64,000 nucleotides of DNA, taken from assembly GCA_964531695.1 (NCBI GenBank), contig CAZHEH010000008.1, positions 34,183 through 98,182 of the forward strand, in the 5' to 3' direction. This stretch comes from JAGXKT01 sp964531695 (GTDB taxonomy: Bacteria; Planctomycetota; Phycisphaerae; SM23-33). This document shows positions 43,392 to 52,840 of this stretch, one piece after another; position 1 is the stretch's first letter, and each line of letters starts with the position of its first letter. Below the pieces are notes generated by a model. That model had not been told where the DNA came from, searched no databases, and saw only the letters and a program-made list of their open reading frames with translations. The translations under genes and the position numbers were made by a program.

Positions 43392-45032
43392 ATGGCACGC
43401 GTAGTTCAACGTCGTCCGAACCCCCCTTATCTGCTGATCCTCTTCGTCTTCCTTTTCCTCGTGTCCACGACGCTGGCCGTGCTGTTTTACACTCGCCAGT
43501 CCGACGCCCGGGAAGAGGTGGCGGAGATCGAGGAGAAGCTCGAGAAGATCGCCGAGTCCGCGGACCTCAAGAAGGGCTACGTCAAGGAGCGCACCTCTTC
43601 TGACGGTGCGGGCGGCGCGGTCGAGTACATCGAGGACACGGGCGAGGTAGACCCGGAGAAGGAACGCCGGTGGGCCGAGGACCAGTCCGTCGTAGCTCGG
43701 CTTGACGCGCATCTCGAGAACCTGGCCGAGGTGGTCGCCCCGGACGTGCAGCGCGGCGAGGCCTCCAACCCGATCGACCTGTTCTGGGCGTCCTACAACC
43801 GCGTGCAGGCCGCGCAGCGCTACGTCAAGCAGCGGGCGACGGTCGGCCTCGTCGGCCGGGAGGCCTTGGACGACGAGATCCAGGTCACCGCGCCGGAGAG
43901 TGTCTCGGCGGGAGGCAGCTTCGCGCTGGACTGGGCCAACCTCCAGATCGACGAGAAGGGCCAGGGCGACGAGCTGCCCTGGACCGGCTGGAAGGGCGTG
44001 CTCGAGGAGCTTCAGTTCGCCTACGAGCAGCGCTTCGAGCCCCAGCGGCGCATCGCCGAGAAGCTCAAGCTCCAGCTCGCGGCCGCACGGGCGGACAAGT
44101 CCGACTTGAACGAGAAGCTGGTTCAGCGGGCCGAGGAGCTTCAGCAGGTCAAGGCCGCGCGCGAGCGGTTGGCCGCCGAATTGGCCACGACGAAGGAGGA
44201 GCTCACCTCCGTCCGAAACGACCTGGCCCATCAGAGGAGCTTGGCCGAGCAGCGTGAGACGCAGTTGGGCGAGAAGCAGGCCAAACTCGAGGAGTTGGAT
44301 AAGGAGCTCACCGCGGAATCCAAGCGCGCGGAAGAATTCGACACTGCGCTGAAGAAGCTGCGCATCGAAATGCGGGGGGACAAGATCATCGACTTGGTCA
44401 CTATCATGCGCACCCGCCCGGACGGCGAGATCACCGGCTTCACGGAGGAAGGCAACGCCTGCTACATCAACATCGGCCTGGACGAGGGCGTTACGGATAG
44501 GATGACCTTCCCGGTCTACCCGGCCTCCGGGATTCCGAGGCCGCCCGAGCCCAAGGGCAAGATCGAGGTGATCCGCGTGCTGGACGGCAGCACGAGCGTC
44601 TGTCGGATCGTCGAGCAGGATCCCGAGAACCCCATCGGGGAAGGCGACCTGATCGCCAGCGTGGCCTTCGACGAGGCCCGCGACTACAAGTTCGTCGTGG
44701 CCGGCCGCTTCGACCTGTACAACACGGGCCACGCCAGCTCGGCCGACCGTGAGGAGGTCAAGATGCTGGTTCGGCGTTTCGGCGGCACGGTCGTTGACGA
44801 GGTCACGCCGCAGGTGGACTACCTTGTCCTGGGCCAGCGCCCGGCGGCGCCGCAGCGTCCCGACGCCCCGACGCCCGAGGAAGAGGACCGCTACCGGCAG
44901 CGCAAGCAGGAGTACGACCGGTACATCCAGGTCAAGGAGAAGGCGGAGAGCTTCGGCATCTGGGTTCTGAGCACGAACCGCTTCCTGGACCTTGTCGGCT
45001 ACTCCCCGCGGCGGACGGTCCGGCGACCGTAG
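43392..45032 (+). CDS. membrane-anchored coiled-coil protein with BRCT-like C-terminus
   Basis: 546 residues. One N-terminal hydrophobic helix (about 12-33) anchors the protein. Charged coiled coil occupies residues ~37-60 and, strongly, ~210-330 (repeated LAAEL, LEELDKEL, KRAEEFDTALKKL). A beta-rich domain (~345-425, ITGFTEEGNACYINIGLDEGV) follows. The last 115 residues read like a BRCT domain: FVVAGRFDLYN, EVKMLVRRFGGTVVDEVTPQVDYLVLG, then KEKAESFGIWVLSTNRFLDLVGY. BRCT domains normally bind phosphopeptides or DNA ends in the cytoplasm, so the anchor with a single helix is unusual; orientation is undetermined. Followed by an intrinsic terminator, so it forms its own unit. Confidence 0.78.
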   Translation: MARVVQRRPNPPYLLILFVFLFLVSTTLAVLFYTRQSDAREEVAEIEEKLEKIAESADLKKGYVKERTSSDGAGGAVEYIEDTGEVDPEKERRWAEDQSVVARLDAHLENLAEVVAPDVQRGEASNPIDLFWASYNRVQAAQRYVKQRATVGLVGREALDDEIQVTAPESVSAGGSFALDWANLQIDEKGQGDELPWTGWKGVLEELQFAYEQRFEPQRRIAEKLKLQLAAARADKSDLNEKLVQRAEELQQVKAARERLAAELATTKEELTSVRNDLAHQRSLAEQRETQLGEKQAKLEELDKELTAESKRAEEFDTALKKLRIEMRGDKIIDLVTIMRTRPDGEITGFTEEGNACYINIGLDEGVTDRMTFPVYPASGIPRPPEPKGKIEVIRVLDGSTSVCRIVEQDPENPIGEGDLIASVAFDEARDYKFVVAGRFDLYNTGHASSADREEVKMLVRRFGGTVVDEVTPQVDYLVLGQRPAAPQRPDAPTPEEEDRYRQRKQEYDRYIQVKEKAESFGIWVLSTNRFLDLVGYSPRRTVRRP

Positions 45033-45056
45033 CGGAAGCGGACGCGAAATCGATTT

Positions 45057-45097
45057 ACGGGCGGCGCGGACCTGAGCCGGCGTCGCCCGTTTCTTTT
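45057..45097 (+). terminator. intrinsic terminator after the BRCT-like gene
   Basis: ACGGGCGGCG (45057-45066) pairs with CGTCGCCCGT (45081-45090), one G-T wobble, extended inside by CGG/CCG, followed by TTCTTTT. Confidence 0.75.
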
Positions 45098-45112
45098 GCG
45101 CCTGCCCGACGG

Positions 45113-45140
45113 TTGACAAATCGGAATCCGTCTGTAGGGT
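45113..45140 (+). promoter_or_regulatory. promoter of the aspartate aminotransferase gene
   Basis: TTGACA (45113-45118), 16-bp spacer, TAGGGT (45135-45140), 36 bp before ATG 45177. Confidence 0.6.
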
Positions 45141-45176
45141 ACACGCGAATTCCGGGGCCGAATGGAGCCAGAGAAG

Positions 45177-46361
45177 ATGAAGCTGTCGCAACGAGTCTCG
45201 TCGGTCGGCGCGAGCATGACCATCGCGATCACCGCCAAGGCGGCCAACATGCGGGCCGAGGGCAAGGACGTCGTGAGCTTCGGCGCGGGCGAGCCGGACT
45301 TCGACACGCCGGAGTTCATCAAGCAGGCGGCCTGCGAGGCGCTGGAGGCGGGGGACACGAAGTACACCCCCCGCACGGAGAAGGCGCTGATACAGGCCGT
45401 CGCCGACAAGCTCGCCCGGGAGAACGGCCTGACGGTCGAGCCGGGACAGGTCGCCCTGACCTTCGGCGGCAAGCACGCGCTCTACTGCGCCTTCCAGGCG
45501 CTGGTCGATCCGGGCGACAAGGTGCTCATCCCCTCCCCCTACTGGGTCAGCTATCCGGAGATGGTCAAGCTCGCCGGCGGCGAGCCGGTCATCCTGCCGA
45601 CCACGCAGTCCGGCGGCTTCGAGGTCAGCCCGGAGCAGATCGCCGAGGCGGGCAAGGACGCCAAGATCCTCGTGCTCAACTCCCCCTGCAACCCGACGGG
45701 GGTGACCTACTCGCCGGCCAAGCTCAAGGCCATCGCCGAGGCCGTGCTGGAGACCGACCTGATCGTCTTCTCCGACGAGGTCTACGAGAAGCTCGTGTTC
45801 GCCGGGGCGGAGTTCGTCTCTTTCGCGGCGCTCGACCCGCGGCTGCCCGAGCGAACCCTGACGTTCAACACGTTGTCGAAGACGTACGCGATGACCGGCT
45901 GGCGGCTTGGCTGGGCGGCCGGGCCGGCCGAGGTGATGGGCGCCGTCCGCAAGCTGATGAGCCAGTCGACGACCAAGCCGGTGAGCTTCGTGGAGGCCGG
46001 CGGCCTGCAGGCCTACGCCAGCCGCGACGCGGACGAGCAGGTCGAGTCGATGCGCCGCGAGTTCGAGCGGCGCGGCATCTACATGGCCGAGCGGCTCAAC
46101 GCGATGGACGGCGTCGAGTGCCTGCCGCCGACCGGGGCGTTCTACTGCTTCCCCGAAGTCAGCGCCCACTACGGGCGCTCGCTGGGCGGCATCGAGGTGT
46201 CGGATTCGATGTCCTTCACCCAGGCGGCGCTGGAGGCCGTGCAGGTGGCCCTGGTGCCCGGTGCGGCCTTCGGCGAGGACAAGTGCGTGCGGCTGAGCTT
46301 CGCCACCGGCATGGATCAGATCGAGAACGGACTGGACCGGCTGGAAAAGCTGTTGGCCTGA
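45177..46361 (+). CDS. class I aspartate/prephenate-type aminotransferase
   Basis: 394 residues from ATG 45177 (AGAGAAG upstream; ATG 45162 is possible). Fold-type I PLP enzyme of the Ib aspartate aminotransferase subgroup: GAGEPDFDTPEFIKQA, KYTPRTEKALIQAV, PYWVSYPEM, NSPCNPTG, FSDEVYEKL and the PLP-binding lysine in FNTLSKTYAMTGWRLGW. The C-terminal RLSFATGMDQIENGLDRL is conserved. It transfers an amino group between aspartate or a related acid and 2-oxoglutarate. A second, less similar paralogue is at 56681-57793. Convergent with the TPR gene. Confidence 0.92.
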   Translation: MKLSQRVSSVGASMTIAITAKAANMRAEGKDVVSFGAGEPDFDTPEFIKQAACEALEAGDTKYTPRTEKALIQAVADKLARENGLTVEPGQVALTFGGKHALYCAFQALVDPGDKVLIPSPYWVSYPEMVKLAGGEPVILPTTQSGGFEVSPEQIAEAGKDAKILVLNSPCNPTGVTYSPAKLKAIAEAVLETDLIVFSDEVYEKLVFAGAEFVSFAALDPRLPERTLTFNTLSKTYAMTGWRLGWAAGPAEVMGAVRKLMSQSTTKPVSFVEAGGLQAYASRDADEQVESMRREFERRGIYMAERLNAMDGVECLPPTGAFYCFPEVSAHYGRSLGGIEVSDSMSFTQAALEAVQVALVPGAAFGEDKCVRLSFATGMDQIENGLDRLEKLLA

Positions 46362-46384
46362 CGGTCGTCGTCCGGCCGGGAGAC

Positions 46385-46418
46385 TCGCCGGATCGTGGCG
46401 GGTGCCCGCCCCCGGCGA
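46385..46418. terminator. nested hairpin between convergent genes
   Basis: TCGCCGG (46385-46391) pairs with CCGGCGA (46412-46418) around an inner GGCGGG/CCCGCC. No T run on either strand, so it is a possible Rho-assisted or structural stop for both genes. Confidence 0.35.
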
Positions 46419-46442
46419 TCAACCCCCCGTGAGCCGCTCCCG

Positions 46443-48089
46443 TCACGTTCGCGCGTGATGCACCTTCCACAAGCTGCGCCAGGTGGCGGCGGCTCGGTCC
46501 ATGAGCCCGAGGTTCTGCAGGCAGATCGCCATGAAGGCGCGCATCCGCTCGTTGCTCGGCGCGCCGGCGACGGCCTTTTCCGCCTCGGTCAGTGCGGCCT
46601 CGGGGTCCCCCCGCTCGGCGTACAGCACGCCGAGGCGGTAGTGCAGGTCGACGTACTCCGGCCGGATCTCCAGTGCCTGCTCGAACGCCTCCACGGCCTC
46701 CTCCGTCCGGCCGAGATCCTGCCGCGTCATCGCCAGCTTGACGACCGCCTGCACGTACGCGGGGTTGATCTCGACGGCCCGTGCGAACTCGGCCTCCGCC
46801 TCGGCCATGCGGCCCTGGGCCCGCAGCAAGACGCCGTAGCGGTAGCGCACGTCGGCGTAGTCCGGGTGCCGCTCGACCTCCTCGGCGTGGGCGTCGAGCT
46901 GTCGAGCCAGCAGGTGGTCGTTGTCCAGATCCACATCGACGGTCGGCCCCTTCCGCTCGACCTCGAAGGCGGAGGCGTACTCGTCCGCCACGGCCGCCTT
47001 CAGTTGCAGCCGCGCGACCTCCGCCAGAAGGATGGTGCTGTTCGGCTCCACGGCATGGGCCAGGTCGAAACTCTCCATCGCCTCGGCCGTGCGACCCGAC
47101 GCGAGCTGGGCCACGCCGCGCCCGACGTAGTTCGTCAGGACGCGGTCGTTCAGTTCGCACGCGGCGCCGAAGGACTCGGCCGCCTCCTCCCAACGCCCGG
47201 AGATGAGGTGCTGCGTGCCGGTCTTCACCGTCGCCTCGAGGTACCCCGGCTGGAGCTCCAGCGCCATTCGCAGATGCCGCATCGCGGATTCGTCGTCGCC
47301 CAGGCGGCCGTACAGATCGCCCAGACGGGCGTGCAGGTCCGCGAAGGGGCCTTGCTCCTCGATCAACTCCTGCAAGCGCTCGATCGCCTCGCCGATCTGC
47401 CCGTCGGCCACGAGCGACTCGACCTCGTCATCCTGGAGCGCCCAGTTCTCCGGCTCCATGGCGATGGCGGCCTCGTACTCCCGCACGGCCTCGTTGTAGC
47501 GTCCCGCCCGGTGATACAGATGGGCCAGCGCCGAACGGACGGTCGCGTCCTCCGGGAACTGCTGGCGCAGGGCCCGGTACTGCTCGATCGCGTCGTCGGT
47601 ATCGCCCAGGTACACGGCCACGGCCGCCAGACGCTCCCGCGCGGCATTGAGGTTCGGGTTCACGCTGACGGCGTCTCGGTAGTACTCGGCCGCGTCCTCG
47701 GGGCGGCGCATCCGCTCACAGCAGAAGCCCAAGGCGAAGAGCACCGGCGGCTCGCCGGGCTGGATGTGCGAGGCCGTCCGGAGCTGATCCAGCGCCGCAG
47801 GCAGGGCGTCGCGGTCCGCGTACGCCGACGCCAGCGCCAGCCGGGCCGCCAGGTAGTCCGGCTTGTGGCGGCAGGCCTCCTTCAGATGCTCAATCGCCTC
47901 GTCCTGCCGAGACGACCGCAGGTAGAACAGCGCCAGTTGCAGTTGCACGTCCGGCCAGTCCGGATGCTCGGCGGCCGTGCGGCGAAGCTCGTCGATCGGG
48001 CGCTGCGGCGGAGACCAGTAGTACCGATCGAGCACCTCGCCGATCTCATCTTCCAGCCCCCTTCCCAGCAACTCAAGCAGATGGCTCAC
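46443..48089 (-). CDS. tetratricopeptide-repeat (TPR) protein, large
   Basis: 548 residues from GTG 48089. At least ten TPR-like helix pairs run across the whole length, for example AIEQYRALRQQFPEDATVRSAL-type and AEAEFARAVEINPAYVQAVV-type units (34-residue spacing with conserved A/G/Y/P). No signal peptide, membrane helix or catalytic domain is seen. TPR arrays hold protein complexes; the partner is unknown. It starts 12 bp after the stop of the other TPR gene, so both are in one transcript, 90 bp downstream of the efflux operon. Confidence 0.88.
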   Translation of the reverse strand: MSHLLELLGRGLEDEIGEVLDRYYWSPPQRPIDELRRTAAEHPDWPDVQLQLALFYLRSSRQDEAIEHLKEACRHKPDYLAARLALASAYADRDALPAALDQLRTASHIQPGEPPVLFALGFCCERMRRPEDAAEYYRDAVSVNPNLNAARERLAAVAVYLGDTDDAIEQYRALRQQFPEDATVRSALAHLYHRAGRYNEAVREYEAAIAMEPENWALQDDEVESLVADGQIGEAIERLQELIEEQGPFADLHARLGDLYGRLGDDESAMRHLRMALELQPGYLEATVKTGTQHLISGRWEEAAESFGAACELNDRVLTNYVGRGVAQLASGRTAEAMESFDLAHAVEPNSTILLAEVARLQLKAAVADEYASAFEVERKGPTVDVDLDNDHLLARQLDAHAEEVERHPDYADVRYRYGVLLRAQGRMAEAEAEFARAVEINPAYVQAVVKLAMTRQDLGRTEEAVEAFEQALEIRPEYVDLHYRLGVLYAERGDPEAALTEAEKAVAGAPSNERMRAFMAICLQNLGLMDRAAATWRSLWKVHHART

Positions 48090-48101
48090 GTCTCGCCTCG
48101 C

Positions 48102-49358
48102 TTACGCGGCCAGGGCACGCAGGCCCGCCGCCGCCCTCTCGTAGTCCTCGTTCAATGCCAGGGCCCGCTCGAAATGGACCCGCGCGCGGTATCTCCGCCC
48201 GCGCTCGGCGTGCAGTTGGCCGGCCAGGCAATGCACGTCCGGCCAGTCGGCCCCGGCGGCCACGGCCCGGTCGAGCGTGTCGACCGCCTCGTCCGTTCGG
48301 TCCAGGCGGGTCAAAACCTTCGCAAGGTGCACCAGCGCCTGAGCATAGGACGGGTTGATCCGGATCGCCCTCTCGGCGTGCTCGCGGGCCTCGTCCAGCC
48401 GGCCCAGCCGCTCCAGAATCCGCGCCCGACGGTGATGAAGATCCGCATAGGCCGGCCGATCCGCCAGCGCCACACGGACCACCTCCGCCAGCATGCCGAA
48501 GAGCTCCGCATCCCCCGCCCAGCTCGGCAGGGCCAGGCAGGCGTCCAGAAAGTCCGGCTCCCGCGTGATCGCCTCGGCCAGCCGGCCCAGTTCCGAGGTA
48601 TCCGGGCGCCGGTCGACGGACGGGAAGCGCACACGGACCTCTCTGCCCTGCCGGCGCGCCGCGGCCGCCGCAGCGGCAAGCTGATGCGCGAGAATCATGT
48701 CGCCCGGCCGGAGGTCCAGCGCCCGCTGGAAGCACTGAGCCGCCATGGCCGGTTCGCCCTGCGCGGCGGCCGTCAGGCCCAGGTAGCGATGGGCGTCGGC
48801 CCAGCCCGGCGCGTACCGAGCGGCCCGCGAGAGGCGGTCTTGCGCCTCCTTCAAGCGTCCCTCGGCCGCCGCGAAGAGCCCGGCCTGAAGCAGCAACGGC
48901 GGACGGTCGCCGAGCTTCCGCGTCGCCTCGCCGAGCGTCATGTACGCCTCGGCCCGCCGTCCGGCCGACCACTGGGCCTGGGCCAGCCGCCGCCACGCCT
49001 TGGCGTCGCTCGGGTCGAGCTGCACGGCCCGGTCCGCCTGGCTCGCGCAACGGGCGTGCGCGCCCCGGCGCGCGTAGATGCTCGAAAGATAGCCGGCCAG
49101 GTCCGCACTGTGCCCCAGCGCGGCGCCCGCCTGGCGGAAGTGGGCCTCGGCCCGCTCCAATTGCCCGTCCTGCAGGGCCTGCACGCCGAGCGCCCGATGG
49201 CACATGCCGCGGTAATAGCCCGCCAACTCCCCCAGCAGCGCCCCGGACGGAACCTGCTCCAGCGAGGCCAGCGCCTGCGCGTAGCCGCAGCGCCGGTAAT
49301 GCATTACGCCGCGCGAGTAGGCATCGGCATCGGCCTGTGGACTACGTCTCCGAGGCAT
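48102..49358 (-). CDS. TPR protein
   Basis: 418 residues from ATG 49358, with a perfect AGGAGG five bases upstream. About nine TPR-like repeats, e.g. ALASLEQVPSGALLGELAGY, AEAHFRQAGAALGHSADLAGY, AAQCFQRALDLRPGDMILAH and ARVHFERALALNEDYERA, with a charged non-repeat segment (RRQGREVRVRFPSVDRRPD) in the middle. No transport or enzyme domain. Encoded directly before the larger TPR gene and 90 bp after the PG0541-like gene, on the same strand. Confidence 0.85.
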   Translation of the reverse strand: MPRRRSPQADADAYSRGVMHYRRCGYAQALASLEQVPSGALLGELAGYYRGMCHRALGVQALQDGQLERAEAHFRQAGAALGHSADLAGYLSSIYARRGAHARCASQADRAVQLDPSDAKAWRRLAQAQWSAGRRAEAYMTLGEATRKLGDRPPLLLQAGLFAAAEGRLKEAQDRLSRAARYAPGWADAHRYLGLTAAAQGEPAMAAQCFQRALDLRPGDMILAHQLAAAAAAARRQGREVRVRFPSVDRRPDTSELGRLAEAITREPDFLDACLALPSWAGDAELFGMLAEVVRVALADRPAYADLHHRRARILERLGRLDEAREHAERAIRINPSYAQALVHLAKVLTRLDRTDEAVDTLDRAVAAGADWPDVHCLAGQLHAERGRRYRARVHFERALALNEDYERAAAGLRALAA

Positions 49359-49448
49359 GTATCCTCCTGTCTCTCCGGAGGTACCATCGGCACAATCCAC
49401 CCGCCGATGCAGCAAGTGCCGGGCCGGAAACGCCACCCGAAACGCCGC

Positions 49449-49739
49449 TTACGTCACGTCTTCCACCGGCAGTAGAAACGCCTTGACCCCCTCGTGGCCC
49501 GCGTCGCTCCGCATCTCCCGGACGGCGTCCATGAGCTTGCCGGCCACATCGTCGTCCACCACGGCCGCCAGCACGTGGTTGCCCTTCGGCCAGACGTGGC
49601 TGAGCAGGTGCGGGCCGCTCGTCCGGCCCGCGCCCAGGACGCCCGTCCACTTCGTGTAGCCGGACACCTCGAGCGAGCGGACCTTCTCGATCACGTCCTG
49701 ATCCAGCGCCTCGTTGTAGGCGATCCACACCAGCTTCAT
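49449..49739 (-). CDS. PG0541-like transporter-associated small protein (PII-like fold)
   Basis: 96 residues from ATG 49739. The sequence MKLVWIAYNEALDQDV, GYTKWTGVLGAGRTSGPHL, SHVWPKGNHVLAAVVDDDV, GVKAFLLPVEDVT matches a small family found next to RND efflux genes (I recall it from Porphyromonas PG0541) and resembling the beta-alpha-beta-beta-alpha-beta PII signalling fold. Its ATG overlaps the stop of the RND gene as ATGA, so it is made in step with the pump. By analogy with PII proteins it may sense a metabolite or nucleotide and control the transporter; that is inference. Lacks the long T-loop of true GlnB. Confidence 0.78.
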   Translation of the reverse strand: MKLVWIAYNEALDQDVIEKVRSLEVSGYTKWTGVLGAGRTSGPHLLSHVWPKGNHVLAAVVDDDVAGKLMDAVREMRSDAGHEGVKAFLLPVEDVT

Positions 49740-52700
49740 GCTGACGCCTCCTGCCTCTTCGTGCGGCGGTCGAACCGGGCGAGCAAGCTGTAGATCGTCG
49801 GCACCAGCACGAGCGTGACAACCGTCGAGCTGAGCAGCCCGCCCAGAACGGTCAGCCCCAGCGGGTTCCACACCTCCGCCCCCTGCCCGCGCCCGAAGGC
49901 CATCGGCAGCAGGGCCACCATCGTCGTCAGGGCGGTCATCAGCACCGGCCGGAGCCGTGTGCGCCCCGCCTCGCGGACCGCCTCGACCACGCCCCTCCCG
50001 CGGGCCCGCAGGACGTTCGTGTAGTCCACCAGCACGATGGCGTTGTTGACGACGATGCCGACGAGCATCATCAGCCCCAACAGCACGATGACGCTGACGT
50101 TGTGCCCGCCGAGGAAGATCGCGAGGAACGTCCCGGTGAAGGCGAACGGAACCGCGAACATCACCACGAACGGGTGCAGCAGCGACTCGAACTGCGAGGC
50201 CATGACCATGTAGATCAACGCCACGCCGACGCCGAGCGCCAACGTCAGCCAGAAGAAGGCCTTGCGCTGCTGCTCGGTCTGCCCCGCCATCTGGACCTCG
50301 ATGCCCGGCGGGACGGACAGCTTGTCGATCTCCGCCTCGATCTCGCTGACGACCTCGCCGAGCGAGCGCCCGCTGACGTTGCCCATCACGTTCACCACGC
50401 GGGTTTTGTCCTTCCGCTCGATCTCGAGCGGGCCGTACTCACGCGTGATCTCCGCGATGTTCTCCGTCCGGATGAACCCGGCGCGCGCGGCCAGGGGCAT
50501 CTCGCCGACATCCCCCAGGTGCGTGCGGTCCTCCTCGCGCAGACGCACGAGAATGTCGTACTCGTCGCCGCGGATGCGGTACTTCCCGGCCTCGCGCCCC
50601 TGGATGCCCGCCCGCATGACATCGCCGACGTCCGAGACGTTGAGGCCCTGGTCCGAGGCCTTGGGCCGTTGCACGTTCACCCACAACTCCGGCTTCCCCG
50701 ACACGCGCGAGATCTGGATGTCCACGGTGCCCGGCGTCCGCTCGGCGATGTCCTTGATCCGCTCGGCCAGGCGGTCGGTGGCTTCCATGTCCTCGCCCAG
50801 AATGTTGACGGTCAGCGGCTTCTCGCCGCCCATGATCAACTGGCTCATCACGTCGCCCGTCTCGACGGAGTACTTGACGATGCCGAGCTCGGCGATGCGG
50901 GCGTTGACGCGCTTTCGGATCCCCTCTGCAATCTCCTTGACGTGCCGTTCCCGCTCGACGCGCGGCACCAGCTTGACGGCATACGCCCCGATGTGGCTGC
51001 CTTCCTCGCCCATCACGTCCCCGCCTTCGCTGGGGTCGCTGCCACATCGCGTGTAGCTTGCGATCAGGGCGCTGTCCTCGATCTCCTGCCGCAGAATCTC
51101 CTCGAACTCCGCCATCACGCGGGCCGTCTCCTCCACGCGCGTGCCCACCGGCAGGTGCACGGAGCCCTGGAGCATCGCCCGGTCCTCCTCCGGCATGAAC
51201 TCCCTGCCGAGCGTCGGCACGAGCAGCAAGCTCGCCCCGAACACCACGGCCGTCAGCAGGAGCACGACGAGCCGGTGCGACAGCGCCCAACCCAGCAGTC
51301 GGGAGTAGCCCGACGCCAACGCGTCGAACGCCCGCTCGCCCGCCTGGTACAGCCCGCCGCGGCGGCGCTCGCGACCCATCAGCTTGGTGGTCAGCATTGG
51401 GGTCAGCACCACGGCCGAAATCAGCGAGCCGACCAGAACGACGCAGACGATCACGGCGAACTCGGCGAACATGATCCGCGTGAGCCCTTTGACGAACACG
51501 AGCGGGAAGAAGATGCTCACCGTCGTGGCCGTCGACGCCGCGACCGCCATGGCGACCTCCGACGCCCCGAACGTGGCCGCCTCCGAGGCCCGTTCCCCCT
51601 CCTCGCGGTGCCGCGTGATGTTCTCCAGGATCACGATGGCGTTGTCGACGATCATGCCCACCGCCACGATCATGGCGAACAGCGTCATCATGTTGATCGT
51701 GTAGTCGAGGAAGTACACGGCAATCACGGCCATCACCAACGAGAACGGGATGGTGATGCCCACCACGACCGCCGCCCGCCAGCGCCGCAGGAACACGAGC
51801 ACCACGCCCATCGCCAGAATGCCGCCCTGGAGCAGCGTCAGCGACAGGTCGTTGACGGTCCGCTCGATGTCCTCCGAGGAGTCCATGATGTTGAGGACCT
51901 CCACGTCCGGCGGCAGATCCTTCCTCAGTTCCGCCATCCGCGCGCGCACGGCCGCGGCAACCTCGACCGTGTTGGCCTCGGACTGCTTGTTGACGATGAT
52001 CACCGCGCCCTGGCGGGCGTTGACCGTCACCTGCCGCCGCAGCTCCGCGAAGCCGTCTTCCACGGTGGCCACGTCGGCCAGGCGGACGACCCGCGGCCCG
52101 TCGCTCCGCAGGACGATGTCCCGCATCGGCGCGATGCGCTCGAACTCGCCCGGCACACGGACGAGGTAATCCTTCAGCCCGATGCTGATGTCCCCGGCCG
52201 GCGTGTCCTGGTTTTCCCGCTCGACGATGTGGGCCACGTCCAGCGGCGAGAGGCCGTGGGCGACGAGTCGCTCGCGGTCCAGGCGGATGTTCACCTGGCG
52301 CTTCATGGGGGCCCAGGCCAGGACTGAGCCGACGCCGGGCAGACGCTCCAGCGGCTCGGCAACCTGGTCCTCCAAGATATCGTCCAACCCCGGGTAGCTC
52401 CGACCAGCCGAGACGCCGTACACCAGAACCGGGAACTGGGAGACGTCGAACTTCTGCACGCGCGGCTCATCCGCCTCGTCCGGCAACTCCCACTTGGCCC
52501 AACCGATCGCGTCCCGGACCTCGTTGGCGCGCGTGTCGATGTCCGTCCCCCACTCGAACGACAGCGTGATGATCGAGATGCCTTCCTTGGAGATCGACGT
52601 GATGTGCTCCAACTCGGGAACTACGTTGAGTTCCTTCTCGAGCGGCTCGGTAACCTTCTCCTCCACGTCCTCGGGCGCGGCCCCCTCGTACGCGGTGATG

Positions 52701-52840
52701 ACGCTGATCGTCGGCAGGTCCATCTCCGGCATCAGATCCACCGGAACCTGCATCAGGGCCACGGCGCCGATGAGCACCAGGCCGAGAAACAGCATCATGA
52801 CCGTCACCGGCCGTTGAACCGAGAAACGCGGCAGGTTCAT
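49736..52840 (-). CDS. RND efflux pump, inner-membrane permease (HAE1/AcrB type)
   Basis: 1034 residues. Twelve-helix RND architecture with two large periplasmic loops: N-terminal MNLPRFSVQRPVTVMMLFL, VDLMPEMDLPTISV, EGAAPEDVEEKVTEPLE, the helix-4 proton-relay region MIVAVGMIVDNAIVILENI, and the second-half block LMMLVGIVVNNAIVLVDY. It exports hydrophobic or toxic compounds in exchange for protons, with the membrane fusion protein and TolC partner upstream in the operon. The sequence is nearer to the HAE1 than the heavy-metal HME subgroup. ATGA overlaps link it at both ends. Confidence 0.96.
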   Translation of the reverse strand: MNLPRFSVQRPVTVMMLFLGLVLIGAVALMQVPVDLMPEMDLPTISVITAYEGAAPEDVEEKVTEPLEKELNVVPELEHITSISKEGISIITLSFEWGTDIDTRANEVRDAIGWAKWELPDEADEPRVQKFDVSQFPVLVYGVSAGRSYPGLDDILEDQVAEPLERLPGVGSVLAWAPMKRQVNIRLDRERLVAHGLSPLDVAHIVERENQDTPAGDISIGLKDYLVRVPGEFERIAPMRDIVLRSDGPRVVRLADVATVEDGFAELRRQVTVNARQGAVIIVNKQSEANTVEVAAAVRARMAELRKDLPPDVEVLNIMDSSEDIERTVNDLSLTLLQGGILAMGVVLVFLRRWRAAVVVGITIPFSLVMAVIAVYFLDYTINMMTLFAMIVAVGMIVDNAIVILENITRHREEGERASEAATFGASEVAMAVAASTATTVSIFFPLVFVKGLTRIMFAEFAVIVCVVLVGSLISAVVLTPMLTTKLMGRERRRGGLYQAGERAFDALASGYSRLLGWALSHRLVVLLLTAVVFGASLLLVPTLGREFMPEEDRAMLQGSVHLPVGTRVEETARVMAEFEEILRQEIEDSALIASYTRCGSDPSEGGDVMGEEGSHIGAYAVKLVPRVERERHVKEIAEGIRKRVNARIAELGIVKYSVETGDVMSQLIMGGEKPLTVNILGEDMEATDRLAERIKDIAERTPGTVDIQISRVSGKPELWVNVQRPKASDQGLNVSDVGDVMRAGIQGREAGKYRIRGDEYDILVRLREEDRTHLGDVGEMPLAARAGFIRTENIAEITREYGPLEIERKDKTRVVNVMGNVSGRSLGEVVSEIEAEIDKLSVPPGIEVQMAGQTEQQRKAFFWLTLALGVGVALIYMVMASQFESLLHPFVVMFAVPFAFTGTFLAIFLGGHNVSVIVLLGLMMLVGIVVNNAIVLVDYTNVLRARGRGVVEAVREAGRTRLRPVLMTALTTMVALLPMAFGRGQGAEVWNPLGLTVLGGLLSSTVVTLVLVPTIYSLLARFDRRTKRQEASA

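Noticed and set aside
46395..49475. Plus-strand frame opposite both TPR genes
   Set aside because: Shadow of two clear TPR genes; no ribosome site and no recognisable domain.
50102..52327. Long plus-strand frame opposite the RND pump
   Set aside because: Composition is His/Arg/Asp-rich with no domain; it mirrors the third-codon GC of the RND gene.
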